Below are positions 1 through 10,772 of a DNA stretch of 34,389 nt, in pieces. Every line of letters starts with the position of its first letter. Positions within the stretch are counted from its first letter, which is position 1. The notes beneath the pieces were generated by a model. It did not search any database. It saw only the letters and a list, made by a program, of their open reading frames with translations, and was not told the origin of the DNA. The stretch comes from Chloroflexota bacterium (GTDB lineage Bacteria > Chloroflexota > Anaerolineae > Promineifilales > Promineifilaceae). The position numbers and the translations under genes are program-made. The DNA lies in NCBI GenBank assembly GCA_014584575.1, contig JACTMP010000062.1:1-34389 (forward strand). Reading direction: 5' to 3'.

Positions 1-196
1 GCCTGCCAGTGGCGAGCAAGGCTACCAGCCTGCCAGTGGCGAGCAAGGCTACCAGCCTGCCAGTGGCGAGCAAGGCTACCAGCCTGCCAGTGGCGAGCAG
101 GGCTACCAGCCTGCCAGTGGCGAGCAAGGCTGCCAGCCTGCCAGTGGCGAGTAGGGCTACCAGCCTGCCAGTGGCGAGCAAGGCTGCTCGCGCTCC
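1..196. repeat. 27-bp tandem repeat, about 7 copies
   Basis: Seven contiguous copies of a 27-bp unit begin at 1, 28, 55, 82, 109, 136 and 163. Each contains AGGCTACCAGCCTGCC followed by AGTGGCGAGC, with a few substitutions (for example GTAGGG in copy 6). The last copy ends in a small hairpin, arms 174-180 and 185-191 (GCGAGCA/TGCTCGC), followed by GCTCC. That is the end structure of the dispersed palindromes seen at 2335-6240. The array lies directly downstream of the DUF1156 methylase stop codon and may run off the left edge. It is open on the plus strand as a 9-residue repeat, but I see no reason to call it a gene. It looks like a local expansion of the dispersed palindromic element. Confidence 0.9.
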
Positions 197-207
197 CAAT
201 GGGGCTT

Positions 208-3070
<2,863 letters not shown>

Positions 3071-3078
<8 letters not shown>

Positions 3079-3176
3079 AGGCGTTAGTGGGGCAGGCTGG
3101 TAGCCTGCGCTCCGTTATTGCCGGTGGTCATAGGCGGTGGTGGGGCAGGCTGGAAGCCTGCGCTCCGTTATTGCCG
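3071..3176. repeat. 53-bp direct duplication carrying palindromic repeats
   Basis: Two nearly identical 53-bp units (3071-3123 and 3124-3176) each begin GTGGTCATAGGCG, contain the hairpin GCAGGCT/AGCCTGC (3092-3098/3102-3108 and 3145-3151/3155-3161) followed by GCTCC, and end GTTATTGCCG. The first unit contains the methylase start codon (ATGACCAC on the minus strand), so a second, out-of-frame copy of that start lies upstream at 3131. This fills the gap between the DUF4926 gene and the methylase and may affect methylase translation. Confidence 0.85.
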
Positions 3177-3182
3177 GGGGTT

Positions 3183-3431
3183 TTAGGCAACTCTGACGCG
3201 GGCAGCCGGGATGAACCCAGCTTGAAGGACACCGATGGCCGAGACGGGCACGGTCACGACGGCAATTGAATCACCCAGAATATTGAAAACCTCCAGGACT
3301 GCCCCCTCTTCGCCACCGCCTGGATGAGCCACATAATCTGTAAGCCAGGCCAGATCACCTGCCTTGAGATTCTCTTTGGGGATGTCACGTTTCAAAATGA
3401 CTCTCTGATATAACTTTGGTTTTTTCATCAT
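3183..3431 (-). CDS. DUF4926 domain protein
   Basis: An 82-residue protein resembling DUF4926: LYQRVILKRDIPKENLKAGD, then GAVLEVFN and VVTVPVSAIG, a small SH3-like beta fold in family descriptions. DUF4926 genes are typically found next to DUF6883 genes, as here, where the ATG directly follows the DUF6883 stop codon. A GGAGGT Shine-Dalgarno overlaps that stop. It is 3 nt from the first ATG (3431) and 6 nt from a second ATG (3428), so translation may start at the second. The function of the pair is not established; a toxin/antitoxin- or immunity-type partnership is one possibility. The fit to the family is good, but the role is inference. Confidence 0.65.
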   Translation of the reverse strand: MMKKPKLYQRVILKRDIPKENLKAGDLAWLTDYVAHPGGGEEGAVLEVFNILGDSIAVVTVPVSAIGVLQAGFIPAARVRVA

Positions 3432-3755
3432 TTACCTCCAGGGTTTCAGCGTAATAAACCGGTATTGCCCACTCTGCGCCTCTTGTAACCAGATGGTGAT
3501 CACAGCCAGGTTTTGGTTATCAGGGCCATGCAGCTGACCACGCACTTGATAAAAAACCCCGTATTCGTCCCGGCGATCACTTATCGCTTCTTCAGCGGCG
3601 ATCAGCTCGCGCAAGGCAGCATCCAGCACTTCGGGATTTTTCTCAGTAAAACCTGCTTGCGCCAGAAAGCGAGATTTATCATCTTCGTCACGCGGCGTTA
3701 GCAAATAGCGCGAAAGCTTATCCGGCGGGATCAAGGCATCAGTCGGAATCTTCAT
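3432..3755 (-). CDS. DUF6883 domain protein
   Basis: About 107 residues when started at the ATG at 3755 (MKIPTDALIPPDKLSRYLL), which matches the usual DUF6883 N-terminus. An upstream TTG at 3791 would add 12 residues and lengthen the overlap with the preceding gene. Family-like features are the KLSRYLLTPR segment, a helical AGFTEKNPEVLDAALREL stretch, and a beta-rich C-terminus (VFYQVRGQL, LAVITIWLQE, GQYRFITL). DUF6883 also occurs as a terminal module of polymorphic toxins. It overlaps the 65-residue gene upstream by 17 bp and abuts the DUF4926 gene downstream, so the three are probably co-transcribed. Confidence 0.6.
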   Translation of the reverse strand: MKIPTDALIPPDKLSRYLLTPRDEDDKSRFLAQAGFTEKNPEVLDAALRELIAAEEAISDRRDEYGVFYQVRGQLHGPDNQNLAVITIWLQEAQSGQYRFITLKPWR

Positions 3756-3936
3756 CCAGTAAACGGGCCGCGTTTGCCCTGACTTCAGCAAGGGCGGCAG
3801 CTATATCGGCAGCGATTTCTGCCTCGGAGTAGGCTTTATTATGCGCCGCAGTAATCGCTGCCAGGCGCTCAAAATGACTCAGTAGTTCCTGCTCTTGAAT
3901 GTTGTCCAGAAGCAGAATTGTTTTGTCATGGCTCAT
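3739..3936 (-). CDS. Small helical protein (65 aa), possible antitoxin
   Basis: MSHDKTILLLDNIQEQELLS followed by an Ala-rich helical stretch ending in ARLLDEDSD. I do not recognise a family. Size, acidity and position before two small DUF genes resemble an antitoxin or regulatory partner, but that is inference. The start is the ATG at 3936. A TATAAT hexamer on the minus strand (plus-strand 3944-3949) lies only 7 nt upstream, so the mRNA may be leaderless. A GGAGGAGG sequence is present but sits further upstream than an ordinary ribosome-binding site. Confidence 0.5.
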   Translation of the reverse strand: MSHDKTILLLDNIQEQELLSHFERLAAITAAHNKAYSEAEIAADIAAALAEVRANAARLLDEDSD

Positions 3937-3943
3937 GGGATGT

Positions 3944-3949
3944 ATTATA
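3944..3949 (-). promoter_or_regulatory. Candidate -10 element for the small-gene/methylase operon
   Basis: A perfect TATAAT on the minus strand is separated from the ATG at 3936 by 7 nt, so transcription would start at or next to the start codon. I see no convincing -35 at 16-18 bp. It lies between the helicase stop (3991) and the small gene, suggesting the small genes and methylase can be transcribed independently of the helicase. Confidence 0.4.
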
Positions 3950-3990
3950 CCTCCTCCTTCAGAAACGTTAGGCCAGATTGATAACCTGGG

Positions 3991-6900
3991 TTATATTGGG
4001 TTATCGCTTTGGGCCAGCAGATCAGCCAGGTTGTAGTTGACGCTGGTCACGGCAAAATCCGGCTCACGGGTAAACGGCCGTGACACATATCTTGGTGTCT
4101 TTGCCTGTCCATTTTCCACTTCGACTATCGCCAGAATGTATTGCTCGGCTGAATTGATCCCGGTCAAGATTTCATTCTTCGTGACGGTTACCGTTTCGGC
4201 CCCGGCGCGGCGGCCTTTGACCTCGATGAAACGGAGACGGCCGGTTTTCGGCTCCAGGCTCTCCATGTCATACCCCAGATTTTGGGTATGCACATCTCTG
4301 GGGTGGTGGCCCAGAGCGATTTCGGCCGCTAGCACCGCCTGCATGGCAATCGCTTCGGTGATACGCCTGTCCAGCAGTTCTGGCGGGGTGCGTTCGCCCA
4401 ACAACAATCCGGCGGGCACAATCAGTGCCCCACCAATTAGCACAGGTGGCGCGGCCGCAATCTGCCGCTCTAATGCCAATTCCTGTTTGCGCCGTGCCAG
4501 GCGTGTTGCTAACTCATCTGCCCGCTGCTGGGCCAGTGCCGAGTTGAGACGGGTGACGGAGGGGCGAGCAGGCTGCTCGCGCTCCTGGCGGCGCAGGTCG
4601 GCCGCCTGGCGGTCCCAATAGTTAATCTCCTTCGTTAGCCGTTCCTGAACCGCTTGCAGCGTCTTGTCAATCAACGCCTCGCGCCGGGTGCGCACCTGTT
4701 CCAAATGACCTGGCACCAGGCGGGCAATGGCATAGCTGATCACCTGGCTTTCCAATGCCTCCGCCGCTAACCAGTCCGCCTGCAAGTAGCTGGACAGTTG
4801 CCCCAACTCGTCAGAGGTCGCCGAACGGTAATCGAGATAAGGAGCATAACCACCGGCGCGAATGTGCCCGGCGGCATCAATCTCCACAAAATGAACTTCA
4901 CGAGATATGGGCTGCTGGTTAGCATCTCGTATGGTCTGTTCCAGAAAGAAGAGCGCACGTAGTGATTGGCCGGGGTCGGACTCATCTACCAGCACGGTAC
5001 CGGCACGTAGCGCCGGGCGATGTTTGTCGAGAATCAGGTCTATGACTGTATCCAGCAACGGGTGACCAGGGCAGAGGAATTGGGCCAGCGGCTTTCCGGC
5101 CTGGCTGATGAGATTTTTGTCAAAACAAACTCGTTCATATTCACGCAGGATGGGTACGGCCGTGCCCGCTGTTTTGGCCGAATCCCGAATCTGGGCCGGG
5201 ACATGGGTGATGCGGTAACGGCCTGGTTCACGCTCCGCCATCGCTCCACCCAATGAGGCAAACGCCTGCCGGAAAAAGGCCTGGATGTAATATGGCTGTA
5301 AACGGCGAGCGGCATACCGTTCCATATCGGCGCGGATGCGTTCAATCTGGCTGGTATCCAGCGTCTGCGCGGCCAGTGACTTGCTCTCTAACAGTTGGCG
5401 CACGTGATCGCGGTCAACGGCATCATCTACCGCCTGGTTCAGATAGGCGCGGACTTCGGGTTGGTCGCCGTAGCGGATAGCGTCTACCAGCAGTTTGCGC
5501 AGCGGCTTCTGCACAAATAGTTCGCCCAGGATGTCAAAGACACGCCCTTGCAGGGCCGCACTTTCGGCTTCCAGTTTGCGCAGCAGCCGGGCATAGACAT
5601 ACCCTTCGCGGGTTTCGGCGGCGACCAGGTTCCACAGGTGGCATACTTCTTCCTGGCCGATGCGGTGGATACGGCCGAAGCGCTGTTCCAGCCGGTTGGG
5701 ATTCCAGGGCAGGTCATAATTCATCATCAGGTGGGCGCGTTGTAAATTGATGCCTTCACCAGCGGCGTCGGTGGCCAGCAAAAAATGTGCAGTAGGGTCA
5801 TTGCGGAAGCGATCTTCGGCCTGCCGCCGTTCTTCCCGCCGCAGGCTGCCATCTATGTGGACAATGTGTTCGTCCCGGCCGAAGAGGGTGGTGATGCGCT
5901 CTTGCAGGTAGCGCAGAGTGTCCCGGTGTTCGGTGAAAATGACCAATTTGCGCCGCTGGCCGCCCGGCCCGGTCATGTTTTCATTGTCCTGAATAATGGA
6001 GGCCAATTGTTGCCACTTGGCGTCTGTTTGTGTCTCGTAGCGCAGCCGGTAAGCCATGCGTTCCAGCTGGCGCAGACTTTCTATTTCTTCTTTGAGTTCG
6101 GCGGCGGTAAGGGCGGCCGTGGCCGCGTCCATGACCAGTTCTTCGAGTTCTTCTACTTCGGCGGCGGGGGCGTCGTCGAGGTCGTCCCAGTAGTCAGCAT
6201 CATACAGGGTTTCGTTGGGCAGGCTGGTAGCCTGCGCTCCAACCTGTGCTTCAACTTCCTTGAGCCGTTTTTCGAGGCGTTCGCGGCGGCGTATCAGGGA
6301 TTGGTAGATGGCTTCGGGTGAGGAGGCCAGGCGGCGTTGCAGCACCGTGAGAGCAAAACCAACGGTACCTTTGCGTTTGTCATCCAGCAGTTGTTCGGCG
6401 CGGTTGAACTCCTGACGCACATAGTCGGTGACGGCCGTATACAGTTCTTGTTCGGCCGGTGAGAGCTGATAGTTGACGGTGTAGGCGCGGCGTTCAGGGA
6501 AAAGGGGACGGCCGTCGAAGCGGCGTAGCTCCTCCTTAATCATGCGCCGCATGATGTCCGATACGTCTACCGGTTCATGGTGAGATTTGGAGCGGTTTTC
6601 AAAACGGTCGGGGTCAAGCAAGGCCAGGAACATCTGGAAATCCTCCTCCTTGCCGTTGTGGGGGGTGGCCGTCATCAGTAAAAAGTGGCGGCCAATTTTC
6701 CCCAGTAGCTCGCCCAGGCGATACCGTTTCGTGGCCTTCAATTCACCGCCCCAGATTGAAGCGGACATCTTGTGGGCTTCGTCTACGATGACCAGATCCC
6801 AGTCGGTGCGGCTGAGTTTGGCCTGCAATTCTTCACTGCGGGCTACCTGGTCTAGCCGGATGATGACCAGGTCTTTTTCCTGGAAGGGGTTGCCGCTGAC

Positions 6901-7470
6901 GGCCGTTTCTACGGTTTCGCGCGTGAGGATGTCAAAGTAGGTCTGGAATTTGAACCAAAGCTCATCCTGCCACTGCCCGGCCAGGCTCCCCGGTACACAG
7001 ATGAGGCAGCGGCGCACATCGCCGCGCACAATGAGTTCTTTGATGAGCAGCCCGGCCATGATAGTCTTGCCTGCGCCAGGGTCATCGGCCAACAGGTAAC
7101 GCAGGGGTTGGCGGGCGAGCATTTCGCCGTAGACGGCCGTGATTTGGTGAGGTAGTGGCTCTACGAGGGAGGTGTGAACGGCCAGCACGGGGTCGAAGAG
7201 GTGGGCCAGGTGGATGCGAAAGGCTTCGGCGGCCAGGCGGAAGGTGTCACCATCGGCATTAAACAGCCATTGCTGCCGGGTATGGCTGATTTCCAGGTTG
7301 GCTTCATCACTACGATAGAGAAGTTGGTTACCGGGACGGCCGTCGGCCTGCTTGTAGATAATTTCCACGGCCGCCGTGCCATGCCAGGCGACATCTACAA
7401 TGGTGACCGCTTGTTGGGGGACAATACCTGTGAGCTGTATGCCTGATTTGAGTTCCTCTAATCTCGCCAT
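3991..7470 (-). CDS. SNF2-family helicase with C-terminal DUF3883
   Basis: A 1159-residue superfamily 2 (SNF2-like) helicase. Visible motifs are DDPGAGKTIMAGLLIKEL (Walker A), VIVDEAHKMSA (DEAH box), LLMTATPHNGK (motif III), and in the second RecA-like lobe ATDAAGEGINLQ and RLEQRFGRIHRIGQEE (motifs V and VI). Near the C-terminus LGYDMESLEP and LRFIEVKGRRAG fit DUF3883, a restriction-endonuclease-like domain with an ExK core. Such helicases sit next to DNA methylases in defence islands; class 1 DISARM pairs an SNF2 helicase (DrmD) with an adenine methylase (DrmMI). Two in-frame palindromic repeats encode EREQPAR (4564-4585) and GAQATSLPN (6219-6240). The start ATG at 7470 gives MARLEELKSGIQL; I see no strong ribosome-binding site. 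Confidence 0.88.
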   Translation of the reverse strand: MARLEELKSGIQLTGIVPQQAVTIVDVAWHGTAAVEIIYKQADGRPGNQLLYRSDEANLEISHTRQQWLFNADGDTFRLAAEAFRIHLAHLFDPVLAVHTSLVEPLPHQITAVYGEMLARQPLRYLLADDPGAGKTIMAGLLIKELIVRGDVRRCLICVPGSLAGQWQDELWFKFQTYFDILTRETVETAVSGNPFQEKDLVIIRLDQVARSEELQAKLSRTDWDLVIVDEAHKMSASIWGGELKATKRYRLGELLGKIGRHFLLMTATPHNGKEEDFQMFLALLDPDRFENRSKSHHEPVDVSDIMRRMIKEELRRFDGRPLFPERRAYTVNYQLSPAEQELYTAVTDYVRQEFNRAEQLLDDKRKGTVGFALTVLQRRLASSPEAIYQSLIRRRERLEKRLKEVEAQVGAQATSLPNETLYDADYWDDLDDAPAAEVEELEELVMDAATAALTAAELKEEIESLRQLERMAYRLRYETQTDAKWQQLASIIQDNENMTGPGGQRRKLVIFTEHRDTLRYLQERITTLFGRDEHIVHIDGSLRREERRQAEDRFRNDPTAHFLLATDAAGEGINLQRAHLMMNYDLPWNPNRLEQRFGRIHRIGQEEVCHLWNLVAAETREGYVYARLLRKLEAESAALQGRVFDILGELFVQKPLRKLLVDAIRYGDQPEVRAYLNQAVDDAVDRDHVRQLLESKSLAAQTLDTSQIERIRADMERYAARRLQPYYIQAFFRQAFASLGGAMAEREPGRYRITHVPAQIRDSAKTAGTAVPILREYERVCFDKNLISQAGKPLAQFLCPGHPLLDTVIDLILDKHRPALRAGTVLVDESDPGQSLRALFFLEQTIRDANQQPISREVHFVEIDAAGHIRAGGYAPYLDYRSATSDELGQLSSYLQADWLAAEALESQVISYAIARLVPGHLEQVRTRREALIDKTLQAVQERLTKEINYWDRQAADLRRQEREQPARPSVTRLNSALAQQRADELATRLARRKQELALERQIAAAPPVLIGGALIVPAGLLLGERTPPELLDRRITEAIAMQAVLAAEIALGHHPRDVHTQNLGYDMESLEPKTGRLRFIEVKGRRAGAETVTVTKNEILTGINSAEQYILAIVEVENGQAKTPRYVSRPFTREPDFAVTSVNYNLADLLAQSDNPI
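4564..4585. repeat. Short palindromic repeat inside the helicase gene
   Basis: Hairpin GCGAGCA/TGCTCGC (4564-4570, 4574-4580) followed by GCTCC. It has the same stem and tail as the copy ending the tandem array at 174-196. It is read in frame in a charged helical region of the helicase. Confidence 0.7.
6219..6240. repeat. Short palindromic repeat inside the helicase gene (second copy)
   Basis: Hairpin GCAGGCT/AGCCTGC (6219-6225, 6229-6235) followed by GCTCC, identical in its stem to the copy at 3092-3113. On the minus strand it encodes GAQATSLP, the same peptide theme (ATSLP) that the tandem array at 1-196 would encode. It falls between a coiled-coil-like region (EKRLKEVEAQ) and an acidic linker of the helicase, probably a surface loop. 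Confidence 0.75.
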
Positions 7471-7573
7471 GATGTGAGGTCTTGAAACTATCTCACTTGT
7501 AGTGGACAGGTGGATTCACGGATAGTATGAAATTCTTAGTTTAAGACTGGCCTGGCGGTATGGCCGTTAATCT

Positions 7574-7600
7574 TTGACTTTATGATGGCAAGGATAACAT
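7574..7600 (+). promoter_or_regulatory. Candidate promoter for the DinB-fold gene
   Basis: TTGACT (7574-7579) and TAACAT (7595-7600) are separated by 15 bp, slightly short of the optimum, in the 175-bp divergent gap between the helicase and the DinB-type gene. The AAGGAG ribosome-binding site at 7633-7638 follows about 33 nt downstream. Confidence 0.3.
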
Positions 7601-7645
7601 AAAGTGTTGATTGGCACAATGAACCGGGAGCGAAGGAGATGCTAA

Positions 7646-8206
7646 ATGGATAATCGTTACGAAAAACACGTTATCGAACCGCTGCGCGGCTATGAGCCGG
7701 AAATTGGTGTTCTGCTCTGGATACTCGAATCAGGGCGTTGGCGGTTGAAAGAGGGGCTGGCGCAACTGGATGCCGCCCAGGAACAGGCCATCCTAGACTG
7801 GCGGCCACGACAGGAGGTCAACAGCATTGGCAGCCTTTTGTATCATATTGCCATTGTGGAAACAGATTGGTTGTTTTGTGAAGTACTGGCCGATTATACG
7901 CCGCCAACGGCCGTTGCCTGGCCTGATGCCCTTCTCCCCCACGAAATGCGCGACAAACAGGGTTTGTTGACCCATGTCCCCGGCGAATCCCTGGCCACTC
8001 ATATGCAGCGACTGGATGCTGTCCGGGAGCTATTTCTCGCTGCCTTTCGCGGTATGTCCCTGGACGAGTATCGCCGCCCGCGTCTCCTGGAACAATATGA
8101 TGTGTCCCCCCAGTGGGTGCTGCACCACCTCATCCAACACGAGGCGGAACACCGCGGCCAGATATTAGACCGCCGCACTGAAGCCGAACGAACTCTCCTG
8201 AAGTGA
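7646..8206 (+). CDS. DinB-superfamily protein
   Basis: A 186-residue four-helix-bundle protein of the DinB / YfiT-like metal-dependent superfamily. Metal-ligand candidates are H67 (SLLYHIAIVETDW) and the C-terminal HHLIQHEAEHRGQI (H151, H155, H159), the usual H...HxxxH pattern. Members include thiol-dependent transferases and damage-inducible proteins of unknown activity, so the substrate cannot be given. The start at 7646 is supported by AAGGAG 7 nt upstream. It is a single gene, divergent from the helicase, and I see no partner in the neighbourhood. Confidence 0.8.
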   Translation: MDNRYEKHVIEPLRGYEPEIGVLLWILESGRWRLKEGLAQLDAAQEQAILDWRPRQEVNSIGSLLYHIAIVETDWLFCEVLADYTPPTAVAWPDALLPHEMRDKQGLLTHVPGESLATHMQRLDAVRELFLAAFRGMSLDEYRRPRLLEQYDVSPQWVLHHLIQHEAEHRGQILDRRTEAERTLLK

Positions 8207-8322
8207 AATTGTTTGCGATTGGAGACAGGTCGGCCGTTATCTGGCGGCCGACCGGCCACAGAGTTAACGCCCAAGAGGTATAGAAGAAAGCCCCAGGGTC
8301 TTCCTTAAAACGATGGGCATGG

Positions 8323-8328
8323 TATGAT
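8323..8328 (+). promoter_or_regulatory. Candidate extended -10 just upstream of the MocR-type gene
   Basis: TGGTATGAT contains an extended -10 (TATGAT, 8323-8328) ending 7 nt before the ATG at 8336. No Shine-Dalgarno lies between, so a leaderless transcript is likely if this promoter is used. The same TATGATCC string stands 9 nt before the dnaE-type start at 29970. Confidence 0.4.
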
Positions 8329-8335
8329 CCTGTTC

Positions 8336-9784
8336 ATGCCCACAGAACTGGCAACCTTAACCGCCGCCATTCACCTGAACCGGCAAGAGCAGACGCCGCT
8401 GTACCAGCAGCTATATTTTGCCCTCCGCGCCCGCATCCTGGCGGGCGCGTTGCCGTCTGGGGCGGCGCTGCCGCCCACGCGCCGCCTGGCGCAGGCGCTG
8501 GGCGTGGCGCGGGTGACGGTGACGGAGGCGTATGCCCAACTGGAAGCGGAGGGGTTTGTCACCTCCCGGCAAGGGGCGGGCACGTTTGTGGCGGCGGGTC
8601 TGGCATTGGCCGATGGCAAGGACGCCGTTTCCCCGCTCACCCTTTCTGCCTGGGGGGAACGGCTGTTGGCCGCACGGCCGTCACCAAACCAACCCCTCAC
8701 CCGCCCAGAGATTGACTTTGGCTTCGGCCGTTCCTTTCCCCACATCTTTCCCTATGACATCTGGCGGCGGCTACTCGACCGCTACCTCAGCACCGATGAC
8801 GTGATGCTGTCGCGGTATGGCTCCGTGGCCGGCTTTTACCCGCTGCGGCAGGCGTTGGCCGACTACCTGGGGCAGTGGCGCGGGGTGCGCTGCACGGCCG
8901 AACAGGTGGTCATTGTGAATGGCGCGCAGCAGGCGTTGGACATTTTGACGCGCCTGTATCTGTCGCCGGGTGACGAGGTGCTGGTGGAATCGCCGGGTTA
9001 TGCCCAGGCGTTTGCCGTCTTCCGCTTGTTTGGGGCGCGCCTGACGCCGCTGCCGGTGGATGATCACGGGTTTCCGGTGGAATTGATCCCGCCGGGAAGC
9101 GGGGCGCGGCTGGTGTTTGTGACGCCATCCAATCAGTTTCCGCGCGGTGGGGCGCTCTCTTTGCCGCGCCGGTTGGCGCTACTGGCCTGGGCGCGGGCGC
9201 GCGGCGCGTTTGTGGTGGAGGATGATTATGATGGCGAACTGCGCTATGCCGGACGGCCGTTGACGGCGCTGCAAGGGTTGGATGACGACGGCCGTGTCGT
9301 TTACCTGGGCACGTTTTCTAAAGTGTTGTTTCCGGCGTTGGGCCTCTCCTATGTGGTGCTGCCGCCGGAGATGGTGAGACCCTTTGTGCGCGCCAAAGAG
9401 GTGGTAGACCGGGGCGCGCCTACGTTAACCCAGGCGGCCATGACCGACTTTATTACTGAAGGGCACTTTGAGCGCCACTTGCGCCATTTACGCCAGGCGT
9501 ATGGGCAGCGGCGGCAGGTATTGGTAGACGCGCTGGCGGCGCATCTGGGGGATAGGGTGCAATTTTCCCAGGCGCCGGCCGGGCTGCACGTGATGGTCTA
9601 TTTGCCGGAGGGGGCGGTTGAGACGGCCGTTGTCGCTAAAGCCGCTGCTGCCGGTGTGGGTATCTACCCCGGCGCGCCCTACCATCTACACAGTCCCGCA
9701 CCGCCCTCCATCTTGCTCGGTTTCAGCGGCCCGACGGAGGCGGAAATTGCGGAAGGGGTGCGGCGGCTGGCAGGGGTGATATGA
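8336..9784 (+). CDS. MocR/PdxR-type transcriptional regulator (GntR HTH + aminotransferase fold)
   Basis: About 482 residues. The N-terminal 80 residues are a GntR-type winged helix (TPLYQQLYFALRARILAGAL, LPPTRRLAQALGVARVTVTE, GFVTSRQGAGTFV). The rest is a class I/II aminotransferase fold (VIVNGAQQALDILTRLYLSPGD, VEDDYDGELRY). The PLP-binding lysine is in YLGTFSKVLFPALGLSYVV. MocR regulators sense PLP and amino acids, often vitamin B6, GABA or taurine metabolism, and usually act on a neighbouring gene; none of those pathways is visible here. Two in-frame ATGs exist (8324 and 8336). I chose 8336 because the first overlaps a likely -10 hexamer and the HTH begins shortly after the second. Confidence 0.88.
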   Translation: MPTELATLTAAIHLNRQEQTPLYQQLYFALRARILAGALPSGAALPPTRRLAQALGVARVTVTEAYAQLEAEGFVTSRQGAGTFVAAGLALADGKDAVSPLTLSAWGERLLAARPSPNQPLTRPEIDFGFGRSFPHIFPYDIWRRLLDRYLSTDDVMLSRYGSVAGFYPLRQALADYLGQWRGVRCTAEQVVIVNGAQQALDILTRLYLSPGDEVLVESPGYAQAFAVFRLFGARLTPLPVDDHGFPVELIPPGSGARLVFVTPSNQFPRGGALSLPRRLALLAWARARGAFVVEDDYDGELRYAGRPLTALQGLDDDGRVVYLGTFSKVLFPALGLSYVVLPPEMVRPFVRAKEVVDRGAPTLTQAAMTDFITEGHFERHLRHLRQAYGQRRQVLVDALAAHLGDRVQFSQAPAGLHVMVYLPEGAVETAVVAKAAAAGVGIYPGAPYHLHSPAPPSILLGFSGPTEAEIAEGVRRLAGVI

Positions 9785-9858
9785 GTGTCAGGTGTCATGT
9801 GTCGTGTGTCAGGTGTCAGGTGTCGTTTACTTGACACTTGACACCTGACACTTGACAC
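9785..9858. repeat. Palindrome built of GTGTCA/TGACAC repeats
   Basis: The left arm is several degenerate copies of GTGTCAGGTGTC and the right arm is CTTGACACTTGACACCTGACAC, so the whole can fold into a long hairpin between the convergent MocR and RNA methylase genes. It could serve as a bidirectional terminator. The last codons of the RNA methylase (from about residue 264, CQVSGVKCQVNDT) are encoded within it, so that tail is repeat-derived. Confidence 0.75.
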
Positions 9859-10649
9859 ATTATTTCGTAGAGAATAACGGCCGTAGCCGCATTGACGGAG
9901 AGGGAGTCTACACCAACGGCCATGGGGATGGTGATACGCTGGTCGAGCTGGCGCAGCAGGTGGGCGGGCAGGCCGTGATATTCGTTGCCCATGAAAACGG
10001 CCGTACCCCGTTCGCTGAATCTGGCCTGGGGCAGCAGGACGCCATCGTTGGCGGACGCGCCCACCGTTTCTATGCCCAGTTGGCGCAGTTGTGGCAGCAG
10101 GGCAGCAGCATCCGGGTAGGGGCAGACGGCCGTTTTGAACAGGCTGCCCATGCTGGTGCGCACCGCTTTGGGGTGGTAGGGGTCGCTGACGCCCAGGGAG
10201 ATGAAGGCGGTGATGCCGCTGGCGTGGCCGGTGCGCACCATCGCGCCCACATTGCCGGGGTCTACCACGTCAGCAGCGACCAGGAGCAGGGGGTGTGATA
10301 CGGCCGTGACCAGTTCGGCCAGGTCGGGTGACGGGGGTATTTTGACCAGACTGATGAGGTGGCCCAGGTCACGGCCGTTCACCAGTTCGGCCATGGCGGC
10401 GTCGGGGATGGGTTGCAGGTGGCAAGTGGCAGGTGGCAGGTGGGCCAGGAGTTCATGTATGCGCGGTGAATTGTCCTGCGCAAGAGTCTCGGCCAGGATG
10501 GTCAGTTCAAAGTTGAGGCCGGCGCGTAGGGCGCGTTCGTGCAGGCGAATGCCTTCGATGGGGTAGAGACCGGTCTGCTGGCGGCCTACGGCCGTTAGCG
10601 TGCGCCGTACCATTTCCACTGCGCCGCGCCAGTTTGTGGGTGAAGCCAT
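9816..10649 (-). CDS. SpoU/TrmH-family RNA 2'-O-methyltransferase
   Basis: A 277-residue protein with the three SPOUT trefoil-knot motifs: DPGNVGAMVRTGHASG (residues 130-145), VFMGNEYHGLP (218-228) and IPMAVGVDSLSVNAATAV (241-258). The N-terminal 100 residues match the substrate-binding domain typical of 23S rRNA or tRNA ribose methylases (GIRLHERALRAG). The target nucleotide cannot be read from the sequence. Residues around 71-80 (LPPATCHLQP) come from GTGGCAGGTGGCAGG repeats, and the last 14 residues from the junction palindrome, so both segments look inserted or acquired. A minus-strand TAAAAT 6 nt before the ATG at 10649 suggests a leaderless start. Confidence 0.87.
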   Translation of the reverse strand: MASPTNWRGAVEMVRRTLTAVGRQQTGLYPIEGIRLHERALRAGLNFELTILAETLAQDNSPRIHELLAHLPPATCHLQPIPDAAMAELVNGRDLGHLISLVKIPPSPDLAELVTAVSHPLLLVAADVVDPGNVGAMVRTGHASGITAFISLGVSDPYHPKAVRTSMGSLFKTAVCPYPDAAALLPQLRQLGIETVGASANDGVLLPQARFSERGTAVFMGNEYHGLPAHLLRQLDQRITIPMAVGVDSLSVNAATAVILYEIMCQVSGVKCQVNDT

Positions 10650-10772
10650 CCTATAATTTTACGCAACGGGGCAAAAGAGGCTATCCGCGTCTCAGATCAT
10701 TTGGGCGCTACTTCCCACTACTTCTCGCAAGAGCATGGCCTGTGATATGATTGGTGGTGGGAGGCAATACAT

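Noticed and set aside
1..196. Array of regularly spaced repeats as a CRISPR
   Set aside because: The 27-bp units are directly contiguous with no unique spacers, and no cas gene is nearby.
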